NCBI GenBank assembly: GCA_008694505.1
Contig: VZDJ01007755.1
Location: 16,962,897 to 17,026,896 of the forward strand
DNA: 64,000 bases
From: Cyanoderma ruficeps
Taxonomy: Eukaryota > Chordata > Aves > Passeriformes > Timaliidae
Direction: 5' to 3'
Each line of letters begins with the position of its first letter. Position 1 is the first letter of the stretch. Shown here one piece after another: positions 51,432-63,311 of the stretch. The notes beneath the pieces were generated by a model. It saw nothing but the letters and a program-made list of their open reading frames with translations, was not told where the DNA came from and made no database searches. Made by a program: the position numbers and the translations under genes.

Positions 51432-52065
51432 ACTGTTGGGAACCACCACTGCTTTTCTCTTGTTGGTTTCTCCAGGAAAGGTCAAGGCAGTCTGCCAGGA
51501 TAGTTATCGGGCAACATCACTGTTTTAAAGACCGGAGTTCTCCCGGACACTGAAACAGTAAGAGGAGATGAAGCACTAGGAGAAATTGTACAGCAAAAGC
51601 AGAATGAAATTTCTGGACTCAATTTAATAGAGATGAAACTTAAAAAGGTTTATTACGGTAGAGGAAACAAAACTTTCCGCTCCAGGGCCTGGACCAAATA
51701 ACTCCTACTTATGCCTGACACTCCAAACCCAATTAATTAAATGTCTGCAATGACTCAATAACAGGCAAGACTCTGTGTTTCTCTATACATGTCACAGGGG
51801 ATTTCCCTTGGCTAGCTTTTTTTCTCTGTTTCTTGAAAACAAGTTAGAACATCCAATTCCCTATGCTCCAGTCATTAAATAGTGCCACTTAAGCTACAGT
51901 TCAGTTCCTGAGACATTAGAAAATGGCAGATTTAAGACTCTCTGGGCAATCTTTTTTTGTCCCTCCCCATGTGCATGTTTTCTTACAAACCCTTCCATGA
52001 CACAGTCAGATTTTAGACTTTCCCACAGGATGCATGCCTCATTCTGTACAACACAGGATAATCAC
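51432..52065 (-). mobile_element. Possible endogenous-retrovirus LTR (weak)
   Basis: On the minus strand a segment of roughly 600 bp reads CCGTAATAAACCTTTTTAAG at about 51637-51656, with a further stretch of around 200 bp ending GGTTCCCAACA at 51432. A polyadenylation signal about 200 bp before a terminal CA is how an LTR R-U5 end would look. However, I found no target-site duplication, no convincing TG start, no primer-binding site next to the end and no internal retroviral coding sequence. It may equally be unique sequence; the upper boundary is a guess. Confidence 0.22.
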
Positions 52066-52962
52066 ACCCAGTAGCTGAAAGAAATTAGCATAGCAGTCTT
52101 AATCTGGTATTTCCTAATTTTCCTAATTTCCTTATCCTTCAACGTTTGGCTGCACTAAGCTAAGAAATATTCTTTTAATGTAATTTTTTAACGTTACCAT
52201 TTAAATATATACGTATGCGCATTTGTGTATCTCTCCATCTATCTGGATCTGTTAATGTATTGGTAAACACAAAAGAAAAAGATAAAAGTTGTTTGTTTTT
52301 AATTCTTTCAGAACTGTTTGATCGCTCCGCGCTTGTTTTAGCAGCTGCCTGACTGTTTTTCCTCATATGTAAACTTCAAAGTCAATCAGAGGTCAAAACT
52401 CTGTACAAAGACAGAATAAGGAAAACAGTGGTGACTGGCATATGTGATGGGAAGAAACAGAGGAGCTGGTTTGTAGAATATTGTGTGTTTCTGGCCACAG
52501 CAGGGGGGGAAATTATCTACCTCTTGGACATAATATTTCCTGATCTGAACGTTTGATATAGCTGTTGAGGCCTGATACTTGCCTGGAAATATATCTCGCA
52601 GAGAAATGAAGGGTACAGCCATGCACAGAAGGACTTGACATTCACTGCTATTCTTGGTTCAAGCAGTCTGAAAATAGCTTAATAGATCACTGTAAAAATG
52701 CTGCAGAAAAACAGCTGATTTCTGTTAAATGCACAGGGTTTCAGGGGTGAGTATTGGGTTTGATTCCCAATTTGTTATTTGCTGTTTCTGGTCATAGGAA
52801 AATCAAAGGAAATGCAAGTCCTGGAGAGGCAGCTTCTGTAGCAGAGTAACGTGGAGAATTTTCTGTAGGCATGTGCAATCGTGGTACAGGATGTGTCTCC
52901 AGTTCATGGTTTTTTTTCCCTTCGGGAGACCATCTGCCTTTCCCTCCTTCATCTGTCTGCAG
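52066..52962. other. Non-coding DNA, nothing recognised
   Basis: AT-rich sequence including an ATATATACGTATGCGC patch near 52204-52219. No gene or repeat family is supported. Confidence 0.6.
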
Positions 52963-53052
52963 AATCAGGCCCCTGTTTGTGCAGAGCCCGGCAGAGGGCC
53001 ATGAGCGTCCCTCCGGCTAGGGGTTGTAGCCTTGCAACTTGCCTGGCACCTG
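52963..53052 (+). other. Candidate 90-bp exon
   Basis: A long pyrimidine tract (TTTCCCTCCTTCATCTGTCT then GCAG) precedes 52963, and ACCTG|GTAAAA follows 53052. The segment is exactly 90 nt and open in one frame with phase 1 at both ends, so it could be skipped or included without changing frame. The encoded peptide (ESGPCLCRARQRAMSV and onward) resembles nothing I know. A chance frame is quite possible. Confidence 0.2.
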
Positions 53053-53179
53053 GTAAAACAGCCTGCAGAAATTGGGAACACCTTAGTGATTCACACATCC
53101 TCAAAGCAGCTTCTGCCAGCAGCTGCTGGAGAGGCCCAGCAGAAGCAGATTCCCGTGTGTCTGTGAATGTATGTGTGTG

Positions 53180-53210
53180 TTTGGGTTGGAAGGGCCCTTT
53201 AAAAATCCTC
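53180..53210 (-). mobile_element. Tiny CR1 3' remnant (tentative)
   Basis: TTGGGTTGGAAGGGCCCTTT followed by AAAAATC resembles the CR1 3' UTR start (GGGTTGGAAGGGACCTTTAAAGATC). No CATAGAATCATAG tail or further body is recognisable, so this is either a heavily eroded stub or coincidence. Confidence 0.4.
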
Positions 53211-56200
53211 GGATTTTGCGTAGATTATGGGAATTCGTTTAAATTACCTACAGAATAATTTGTTCTTTAAAAAAAAAAAAAGTCGTTGGTTAAAATAGTG
53301 TTTAACCAACTGTGAAGATGGAAATTGGACCAGTGCCAATGTATCTCCCCCAGTCTTCGTTTCCCTAAGTTTTGGACACCTTTTGATTTTCTTACAGAAG
53401 GCTTAAAATATGTGATTTGTACCATATGGGCCAGAACTGTGTATCCCTGAAGGCATCCCAGGAGGTAGGAGGCCCCTCAGCAGTATAAATTGCAGTGAGC
53501 AATATTATGCAGGGGGTTGAAAATGCCAAAGTAAACCTGGTGATCCTTCTGCAGGATGCTGGTGGCAATAACTTGAGTTACAATATAATTTTAATTGTTA
53601 TTATTAAATTATTTCAATTATTTCCCTCAAATATGTTAGCTTGTATTTGTTGCTTCTTCTACTCCCACATTAAAAAAAATCCTCAAAAATCTGAGCAAAT
53701 GCCCAGGTTCTAGTTAAACTAAAAATCAGCCGTGTACCCTGGGATTGTAAACTGTGCTGAGCAACAATGTTTTAGTAGACACAAGAATGACACTTTTAGC
53801 TCAGGGAAGCAGACAAACTTTCCCCAGCTGCCTGAATAGCAGGCAAAGGTGTATCCTGCCGCTGGTTGGGAAAGAAGCTGTGAATGGGCTTCCTTGCAGC
53901 TTGTGCAACGGTAAATGAGTAAGAGATCAACAGAAGAAAATGTTATGGGCCTGGCTGGCTGGTGTGACAGGCAGAACACACCTTTCTCCTACTGTGAGCC
54001 ACCCTGTGAGGGCTAAGGAGAGTTTCACACTCAAACCTCCTTTTAATTTGAAGAATATAATTAATGTGTGGCTTACTGTCCCTTGTTAACATGGCCAGAA
54101 GCAAAATTATTGTCTGTAGCTTCTCATTCAGTGGCCTTTTTCTGTATAGTTCAAGGTGATTGAACATCATGCTTTCCCTTAATTAGCTTTCTAACAGTTT
54201 TTGTTTTAGCCGAGTGTTAATTTTCAGATTTGCTTCAATGAGTTCTGCAAGAACTAAAATTTTACTCACTATTATAAATCGACCATTTCTCTGCCATTAA
54301 CACCAAAGTGAAGAAAAAAAAATCCAGCAAGAAATCAGTGAGAGAAAAGGAAGAGAAAGTGTGAAGAATCTCTGCAAAAAAAAAAAAAATGTAGGAAAGG
54401 GATATCAGTGGTATAAAGAGCAGTTGAAGCGATGCAGGAGAGAGCAGCTGGGAAACAAAAGCAGAAAGGCTGCTGGAGCAAAGTTGGCTGTAGGCGGCCC
54501 GGACGAGAGGAAGGGGAAGTGGGAGCAGAAATGGGAGCAGGGAGTTTGTGGTTTGTGTTTGGTCTTCAAGCGGAGGGTGAGGAGCTTGCAGTGAGGAATT
54601 AAGACAGGAAGGAAGCCAGTGAAGGCAAATAAAGAGTGGAGCTATAGTTTATGTAGTGAAAAAAAGATTCGGGATAGCATTGGGCATCATATGCTGGTGG
54701 ACTGCATAACATATAACCAGCTTGAAGCAGCAGTCATGATTCTTCAGGAGACAAGCTAGTAAAGAATACTGTGGCTTAATTTTAATCCTTTTTTAAGCCA
54801 GGGTCTCTCCATACAGAGGATGAGCATTGTGTTGCCCTGAGCGCTAAATGGAGTGCGTTGTGTTTTGTGCCTTGTCATTGATTCTAAATGCCTTTTTTGT
54901 TTCGGGGCTCTGAAAACAAAGGTCAAGTACTAGCAAATTCTGTTTTCTGTGAGAGATTTAATTAAATCCTAAGGACAAAGGCAGAGTACTAGAATCAGCT
55001 ATTGAGTGTGAAAGATGGGTGAATTTGCATTACCACTTCTCTGTATCAGTTTGCACATAGCTTTGTAATTTGTTTATTTTTTTAATTTTGGTTGGGAGGG
55101 TTTTTTTAATTTGTTTTGATCGACAGGAGAATAAATACTTTAAAAATGAAGGCAAGTCTTACAGATGTTATTTTCTGCATGTAAGTTGTCCAATATATGC
55201 TTGAAAAAAGATGAGATGTAACAGAGTGAGAAAGCTTATAGAGTAGGATGGAACAATTTCTGAATATAGATTTGGCCTAGTAATTTAGTCAGTTTAAATT
55301 GTAGGACTGGAAATGGACTGGGCTGTCTAAGCGGTTTTTTTATCCTTTATGGACAATAGCAGCAAACCAGAGGGTTTCAGCAAATAACAGCATACTGCTA
55401 ATCACAGCTTATTCATTAATACCTGAGTAAATTGCTCAGGTAACTGTGCTGTGGAAAGCTCTGGAGCCAAAGGGGAAAATATTTGCCACTTGTTCAATAT
55501 CAAGGCATTATTGTATTAGTCTGCTATGCTTTAGAGGGTCTGAATTTTGCCATGCCAACCTATTCTTTTCACATTTAAGTAACAAAAAAAGAATTAACAT
55601 ATTAAGACAAGCCATGTTATTGAAATTGAATGCAGCTAACTTACTGGCAGACAGAAACCAAGAGATGCCACATGGCTGCCCCAACTGATCCTTCAACTTA
55701 ACAGGTGATGAGGAAGGAATTATTTTTCAGCTGGTGATAAGGCCTCTGAAGCAAAGAGTATTAGTGCATGAAATTGGCAAGATAGACAAGATGAAGTCAT
55801 ATGTCTATGGGAACAAGAAACCATCCAGTTTGCCCACAATTTTGAAATTATGTATGAGTAATATAGCTCCTTCTCCCAGTGTCAGATATAATGAACAGAA
55901 AAAAGCTCATGGACAGTGGGTGTAAAACCAGACAGATCAGAACATGCCACAAGAAAGGAAAAATTGGGGACCTGGAGGTGCAGAGCAGATCATGTTCCAG
56001 TGTCCTTAGTCCCACTGGGGGATTACCCTTCCAGACCAAATCTTCAATTCTCTGCAGATGCAAGGGGGGGACTATTTCATATAGGGGCAGCCCCCATGGC
56101 AGTCAGACTTCGGAGGTCACAATGAACCGACAACATTTTACCTGGAAGCTAATGGATTGGCCCCTGGGGTAGACCTGCTAGGCCCTCTCTGCTCCACTAA

Positions 56201-58163
56201 GGCATTCTCTCTAATAAACAAGCTTTTATGCTGTGCCAAGGTGGTCTTCTCCCACGCTTCCTGCACAGCTCTGCACCTCTGTGCAGAGACATCCTGCAGG
56301 CATCCCTGCTGGCAGACGTGACTCATTTTGGGGAGACAGTGTGTGGGGTTTTGCAATAGTCTGATCAGGACATGAAAAGAGACATTAACGCAATGTGTGT
56401 TCAGAAGTACAAGGCACCCCACCATGCTCACATAGATGCTATAAAGATGACTGCTGTGAAATGATCTGTTGGCTGCTCGGAGTGAGGTGGAGGGATTAAA
56501 ACCTCCACCCAGCTGAGAAGAATGGTGGCTAATAGCAGATTGTCTCCCACACTCCAGGAGACATACATTTCTTTCCTCACTTTCCCATGGTGTGGCATTA
56601 TCTCCACTGCTTTGCAGGCACTTCCCCTCAGATTCAGTCCCATCTAAAGAAGCCCAAATGAAAGGCTGGATCTTGTGGCTCATATCAAAACAAAGTGGGG
56701 GACTTCAACCTAACAAGATACAGAGAACGCACCCTTCTGGTAGAGGATACTCTAGATGCAGGTTTGCAAAACTGATTTAAGGAGAGTTGCAGTTATTGCT
56801 GTGTGACTGATCAGTCTGTGATGCTTCAATGCCTTTTAGGAGTGACTCAAGAAGGAAATAGTAACTACTAACAAAAAAAAAAAAAATCATGTGGTCATCA
56901 AATAATAGAAATGCTGGCCACAATAAATTCTTGCCATAGTTACCCACAGTGCAGATAACATCACTGACCACTGACTGTTATAACTGCATGATTTTTTTAT
57001 AATTGGACAGATTCTTATATTCAAACTACTGAAACTACAAGTACCATATTCAAACTATAGCAGAGTTCAGGCTTCCTTCTGTGAAAAGGTCTTGTGTTTA
57101 TCCAACTTGAAGTGGTTCCCAGCAGGCCCCTGTGGTGATGGTGCCATCATTTTCTACACATGTGAAGACAGCAGCATTATGCTCCCAGCACCATGAAATA
57201 CCCATAGGAATTCAGACCAAGTCCACACCATGCTCAGCAGATGTGATGGTGTAATCCAGCTGACTAAGGAACAGCTACACGAAGCTGCAGCAACACGGGG
57301 TTTGGGCCTAGGCAAGAAACATGAAGTTCTGTGGAGGCTGATTGTGTCACTGCAGGTGCCTCAGCTAGCTGGCTAGAAACTAGCTCAAGTAAGTCTGGAG
57401 CTTTGGAGTTGTATGTGCCTTTTCTACATGCACATTGACAAGCAAAGGGATAAACTTCTGATCATATGACCTGGGGCTAGCAGGTAACTCATTTTATCTG
57501 CTTTGATTTCAGCCAGCTGGATTAGACAATCATGTCTGTCAACACATTGTGGATGTGGTCTAAGTCATTCAAACAAACTCAAACTCCATAATAATTTGGA
57601 TATAATACTTATAGTTTCAATAATCTGTTTAAAAGAACTCACTCTAGTTCTGAGTTATTCCATAATTTCAGCAAAGTTTGGCACAAAAAGAGGAGTGACT
57701 GCAAAGGTGTAATGATGTAACTCTTTACAAATATTGCTTTGCATATGCATGTTCCCAGCTTTGTTTTCATTGTATGAGGGACAGCTTTGTTTGCCACAGT
57801 ACCTTTTGTTTCTATGGTAAAGGTTCTAGAACATCAGCTGGAGGCAATTTTGCAAGTATTAGTATGGCTATGGGCCATGAATGAGTCAATCACCTTGTAC
57901 TTTTTTTTAATCCAGTGCTTTATAGAGCAGCCTCATCTATTCCTGTGGTGTGGAGTCAGCTTAGGACAATGATGACATTCTCCAGTCCTGGTGGATGGGC
58001 TTTATTTGACTCTGGAAAAAGCAAATTGAGTTGGCTCTCTTTTTCCCCTCTGCCTGAAATCTCTCCATCTAGAAGGTATTGCCCTGCATCTACTACACTT
58101 TTGAACTGACCGTTAGTTTGTCCCTTTGTCAGATTATTTTTGTTATCATCAAATTAGGAGTCT
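53211..58163. other. Non-coding DNA, no gene recognised
   Basis: Short A-runs at 53268-53281, 54375-54388 and 56873-56886. The stretch 55700-56700 has several longer frames on both strands, including 181 codons on the minus strand at 56138-56683, and an AATAAA at 56214. None matches a family I can name. The rest is AT-rich with short chance frames. Confidence 0.5.
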
Positions 58164-58436
58164 ATAGAGCCATAGAATGGTTTCTGTCAGAAAAGACCTG
58201 TATGATCATTAAGTCCAACCATTAAGCCAGCACTGCCAAGCCCACCACTAAACCATGTCCCCTAGTGCCACATCTGTACATCTTTTAAATACCTCCAAGG
58301 CTGGTGACTCAACCACCTCCCTGGGCAGCCTGTTTCAATACTTGACAATCTTTTTGGTTTGTCAGGAAGAACTTTTTCCTAATATCCAATCTAAATCCTC
58401 CTTCCTGCAACTTGATGCCATTTGTCCCATCTCCCT
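58164..58436 (-). mobile_element. CR1 LINE 3' end fragment
   Basis: Minus-oriented CR1 of about 270 bp. The plus strand shows GCCATAGAATGGTTTCTGTC, AGCACTGCCAAGCCCACCAC, TAAACCATGTCCCCTAGTGC, TTTTAAATACCTCCAAGGCT, CCCTGGGCAGCCTGTTTCAA and CTAATATCCAATCTAAATCC. It is the same subfamily type as the copy at 21.3 kb, truncated before ORF2. Confidence 0.95.
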
Positions 58437-58477
58437 TCTCCATTTCAAACAAGGCACTTCTGGGGATTTGAAGTAAC

Positions 58478-58508
58478 CATAATTATAATAAATAATAATT
58501 ATAATAAT
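58478..58508. repeat. TAA/AAT-rich simple repeat
   Basis: ATAATTATAATAAATAATAA and its continuation form a short imperfect TAA microsatellite about 40 bp from the truncated end of the adjacent CR1. Confidence 0.8.
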
Positions 58509-61088
58509 GAAGAAGCAAAATAATGAGGTAAAACTGATATAAAATTGTCACCTTCTGAGTATCAAGAGTTGAATTACCCAACAGACTTGCACAGCATTTT
58601 ACACAGGAAGTAGGAAGTTCGGTGCCTTTTATCTTCAAGAGGGGAGGAAAAGAAGAATAAGAAAAAAAGATTAACTCTTTGATGAGGAAGAGCTTGCTCA
58701 CACTTTTCTGTCTATGATCACACCTATAAAATTTTCATTTCTGGGGTTTGGGTTGTTATGGCCAAATGAAAACAGAATTATAATAAAAGTCAATATATAA
58801 ATCATCTCATTTGTCTAAGACTAGACTCTCTCAAACCTTATAGATGTGTTCTAAGAGTAGCAGAGCTCTACAAAGAAAACAACAGTAGTACAAAATAACA
58901 GTTGTTTATTTTATTGGGTTAAAATAACAGTTTACCAATCATTTAGTGGCATGAGATTACAAAAAGAATTTGAAAATATCCCAATTGTGAACAAAATCAC
59001 CTTCTGGGATCTAGTTATGAAAATTCATCAAAAAATTACTAACTTGACTCATTTATAATTCCTGCAGTTGCAGTGAATTTAAATTCTTATTCAGTGACTA
59101 AACTTTAATTAAAAAAAAAATCTGGAAGATACTCATATGAAACACCAGCATTTTTTAAAACTGCATATTTAATGGCCTTGGAGTGCATTTAATTTAAGAC
59201 AAGACACATAGAATCTCGTGAAGCTTCATGGTATAAAAGCAATTGTCTATAGCTTGTGTTGTGAATCTTCACACTGTGAGTGTCAGGAACAGCAACGTCT
59301 GCCATTCTGTCCTGAAAAGATTCATATTGAGCCCTCTGTTTATACCAGCAACGTTATGAGATGTGTGATTTAGAAGTTAATTATCTGTTAAGGGCTGAAA
59401 TTGTTAAATATTTCTCAGGCCCAAGATAAAAAACATAGCTTTTTATGGATTTGTCATAGTCTTCATCAGAGCAAAGCACTTACAATGACTGTAGATATTT
59501 AGGACAGCATACATAAAAACAAAGCCAGGGCAATCAAAGCTAGTTTACTTTTCAACTCAGCCCAGTTTACTTTTAACTTTTGTCTTCAGAAGAACTATTT
59601 GAGCAAGGACTGCAAAACTAATCCAACCACAGGAAATGTGATATGTATATGTCAGGGAAGTAGGAGTAAGGTGGGGTGGGAGAAATTTGCTCCAGGAGAG
59701 AGCACTTAAGGTTATGAACTGGAAAAATAAGAAGAAAACTTCTTAATCTCATATGTGATTCAAGTTAACAGGATAATAGCAATGTAGAAAATTGGATTCA
59801 TGATAGCTTTTAAGAGGTCTAAAATGATGAAAAACACTCAACTTTTAATGGAAATACATATTTATTTATACTTCCATTTATACAATATAAATATATAGGC
59901 ACAAAAGATATATTATTTCTGTTTATATCTGGTGGATGAGACCATCAGGAGATTACTTTTTAGCTCCTGCTTTAATATACGCCTACATTTCCGAAACCTT
60001 CATTTTTTCAGGCAAATTTTTTTTCCACAGTTTTTCTTTGACTTAAGAGTTGAATTTGTTTGGCTTTTCAAAGATTTCCAACAAGAAGCACTCAGACCAT
60101 TTTTAAGCTCCGGTTTAGTGAAAATAAAAAAGCTTTTTCCCAAGGTAAAAGAAGAATTTCTGGCATCTTAACATTTTCTGTACCTATCAAGTGGCTTTAA
60201 CGGGAAAATAGTATTTGTCACGGAAATGGTCCTTACTGAGGTATGAAGCTTTCAGCATTCCAGTGGAATTTTGATTTGACTTCAAATCAGTTTGTGAGCT
60301 TTTGACATACCTTGGTTAAAGGATTTTTTTTTTCCTGCACTTTTAAAAGCATAAAAGCAGAGGAAGCCTGTGCTGTACATGCATTTCTGGCTGATGTTGG
60401 CCTGAGCCATATGGTGACCAGGTATGGGAGCTGCTAGCTATCTCTGCACTTACAGCTCCCCTCCTTTCCAGATACAACAGAAGTTACTGTGGGTGTGTCT
60501 ATGCTGTTTATACAATGATGCCCTTGTCTGCTGGCAGCAAATGCATCTGTGTTTGCACTGGAACAGACAATGCCATCCAGTTTACTTCCTCCCTTGCAGC
60601 AGTTTGTTTTCAGACCGGATCCTCCCCATCAAACTGAGCCTTTAAGTTCCAAAAGGTGATTTCCACCCCCTATTTCTAGCTTGTTCAAGAACATACAACA
60701 AAGATTCAGATTCAGGTGTCCCATTTCTTACTCATCACTCACCACTCACAGGCAGTGGGAGCAGGTTGTCCTCAGGATTCCAGCACAAGTACTACGGTGT
60801 TTGAAAATGGGAACAGTAGCAACTACCCTCTGTTGAAAAGCTGGGATACATTGGAACAGGCAAGGTCATATGCCTGGAGCCTCACACCTTTATTAAATAT
60901 GGTGACATGCAGGAAAACCATATTTAGGTACACATAGGTGTATGTTGCAGTGTTTCAACATCAAACTTATGTTTGCCTAACTGATGTTGGAAAGATACTA
61001 CTTTTTTTGAGTCTACCCATAGGAAATTATCTTCTGATCTATTATATGCAAAAGTGTCTTCTCATGCTAGCAGTTCTTATTGCCTGGG
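58509..61088. other. Non-coding DNA, nothing recognised
   Basis: AT-rich with short frames only. A minus-strand segment near 58580-58637 has a long pyrimidine tract before AAG and a GTAATT after, but is too weak to call an exon. No repeat family is recognised. Confidence 0.6.
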
Positions 61089-61161
61089 CTTCTCTTCTCT
61101 TCTCTTCTCTTCTCTTCTCTTCTCTTCTCTTCTCTTCTCTTCTCTTCTCTTCTCTTCTCTN
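61089..61161 (+). repeat. (TTCTC)n microsatellite ending in assembly gap
   Basis: About 14 uninterrupted pentanucleotide units (71 bp), then a single N at 61161 and unique sequence. The array is perfect, so it is probably length-polymorphic, and the N suggests its true length was not resolved. Confidence 0.98.
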
Positions 61162-62084
61162 TATGTTTTGCCTCATCAAGAGCCAAGATGACTTTTCTCA
61201 GTGTGCTAAATTATGGCTAATACCTCTCTCATTTCTTTCCTTTCTCTCCCCTATTCATGGAGCATTATAACATGTTCACTGCCCAGAGCACTTTGCACTT
61301 CAAGCTTTCAGTCTGTAATTCCTTGAGAAGTCTTTTCAGTGCATAGGTGAGTCCCCAAGGGAGGTGAGGGGATCTCCTCACACTGCACACACTGCAGTGT
61401 GGCCACCACTGTGAGAGCGACTTGCAGCCACCAGCATTCATTACCTAACACAGCCTTTATTATTCAGGTTTTGCAAGCACAATGAGATCAATGCTAGTAG
61501 TGTGACTTTATCATTACCCAAAGTCAGTTCAGATATGTCTGCTTGAGCATCCATCACACCTTGCCTGAAGCAGGAAGCTCTTGCACATAGCCTATTGCAC
61601 AGATGTGCTTTAGCAATGATAAAATATTTTGCCTAAGGACTGGATTTGTTGACCAGTTTTCATCCCACGGCTTCAAGTCACACTGGCCCGTGTTATTAAC
61701 TGTCCCTAGGACTAGAGCAGAGGCTAAACTGAGCCAGTGTTGCAGGGCAAAGGAGAGAGGGTGATGGACCAAAGGCAGGCTTAACATAATATGCTTTAAC
61801 TGCTGAAGGTTTCAGGGTGACTAAATAGGAAGCTGAATGTGAGGAGACCTCATGCATTACTAACTTGGCCTAATATGGTGAACAGGATATGGTCTCATTT
61901 CTGTCTTGTGCAACTCTTCTGAAGTCAGTAGCTACTTTGGGAACACGGATGTCCCAGCATTCTCATTCTGTGAGTGTATGCCTTTTAAAATGCACACTCT
62001 TTTTTCTTTTACCTGAAAAATGTAAATGGCCTTTGACTTTGTTACAAGCTCTTTGGCTTAATTTTTTCTTCGTTTTTTCACAAG
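61162..62084. other. Non-coding DNA, nothing recognised
   Basis: No gene or repeat family is recognised. It would be intronic if the plus-strand terminal exon proposed at 62085 is real. Confidence 0.55.
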
Positions 62085-62365
62085 AGGATGGGAGTAAGAG
62101 CACCTGCTCAGAGAGGGCTGAGCCAATACTTTGAGTATTCCACTGCTCTTGTGTTCTTGCTGTTTGCTAAATGTTTCTGAAATGAGCACTACTGAAACCT
62201 CTTACGTGCAGTTTTATCACTCTCATGTACAAGAATGTTATTTGCACAGTCAACAGTATTACTTGTACTTTTTATAAGTATTTTATTATGGTTTAGAGGA
62301 AGCCAATGTAGTCCTTCCACAATTTACTGATATTCTGTATTTAATAAAAAATTTCAATCTCTGTC
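62085..62365 (+). other. Possible plus-strand terminal exon with 3' UTR (weak)
   Basis: A pyrimidine-rich tract (TTTTTTCTTCGTTTTTTCAC then AAG) precedes a short open frame ending at TGA 62134 (GSKSTCSERAEPIL). About 210 nt later AATAAA stands at 62343-62348. This is a plausible last exon with a short 3' UTR. The acceptor is not the preferred CAG form, the peptide is not recognised and the frame is short. If real, it ends only about 340 bp from the 3' end of the minus-strand gene (tail to tail). Confidence 0.25.
62343..62348 (+). terminator. AATAAA polyadenylation signal, plus strand
   Basis: Canonical hexamer followed within 20-50 nt by T- and GT-containing sequence. It supports a plus-strand transcript end only if a real gene reaches it. 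Confidence 0.35.
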
Positions 62366-62725
62366 AAACAATCAGCTCTTAAGTCAGTGTCAATTTGTAT
62401 CACACAAAAAGCAGAAACATTTAAATGTCTTATGAAAGAGGCAAGAAAATATGGATATGTGGACCATGGTTTTGGTTTTATTAGGATTATCAGTTTGTTC
62501 GTTTACTTTGTATGGACATCAACTTACTTAGAGACACTTTAAGGATTAGAGAGTATATGCTTCTAAAGAGAGAAAAAATGATCTTTCAGGTTTGCATGCT
62601 TTATCAGCTCAGTGTTATCAGGTCATGTATATGTTCAGTAATTCCTATCTCTCTCAACAAAACCTAGTTTGATTCCAAAATATGTGACACAACAAATGCA
62701 ACAAGAAGAAATTACTCATTTTTAG

Positions 62726-62731
62726 TTTATT
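62726..62731 (-). terminator. AATAAA polyadenylation signal, minus strand
   Basis: TTTATT on the plus strand reads AATAAA on the minus strand, within GATAAATAAACT. A GT/T-rich downstream element (complement of about 62690-62708) follows at the proper distance. It marks the 3' end of the exon starting at 63432. Confidence 0.5.
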
Positions 62732-63311
62732 TATCGAGAAGATAAAACAAAACAATTCAATGTTCAATAGTTCAATGTACCAGTTGGTTGTGTAGGATGG
62801 GGATTCATACAATTTCTAAGGGGCCAGTGCTAGAAATATGCAAGTTCCTAACCACATCGACACAAATAGTCTGACTGAAGTTTGTGAAAATGGGCTTTAA
62901 GATCCCAGCATGTAAATGAGTGTTCTCTGGATTAAAAACTATTACATTACACTGCCAAGTTACAACATGAGTACTTTATCACACCAGACACTTAACCCAC
63001 ACCTGCTTTTAAAAATTAGAATCTATTATCCTTTCTTATGCTGGTAACCAAAACCTCCCTTTTACAGTTTTGAAGCAGTGCTCAGAGTTTCCTAGACAGC
63101 TGCATGAGTACCTCCCACACAAATTCTATTCTATTTGAGACAGACAGACAAGCACTTTTAGTCCACCACAGTCATGAGAAAAGCCCAGTCTGACAGACAT
63201 GTTTGAAACACACAGAGTTTGCAGGCAGATGAACACCAACACAGCAGCTTTGCTTACCACAAACACTGGTAGAAGTTCTCAGGTGTACTGCTCCAGAGGC
63301 AAGCTCCTTCA

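Noticed and set aside
58255..58476. 73-codon plus-strand frame
   Set aside because: Antisense to the CR1 fragment at 58164-58436.
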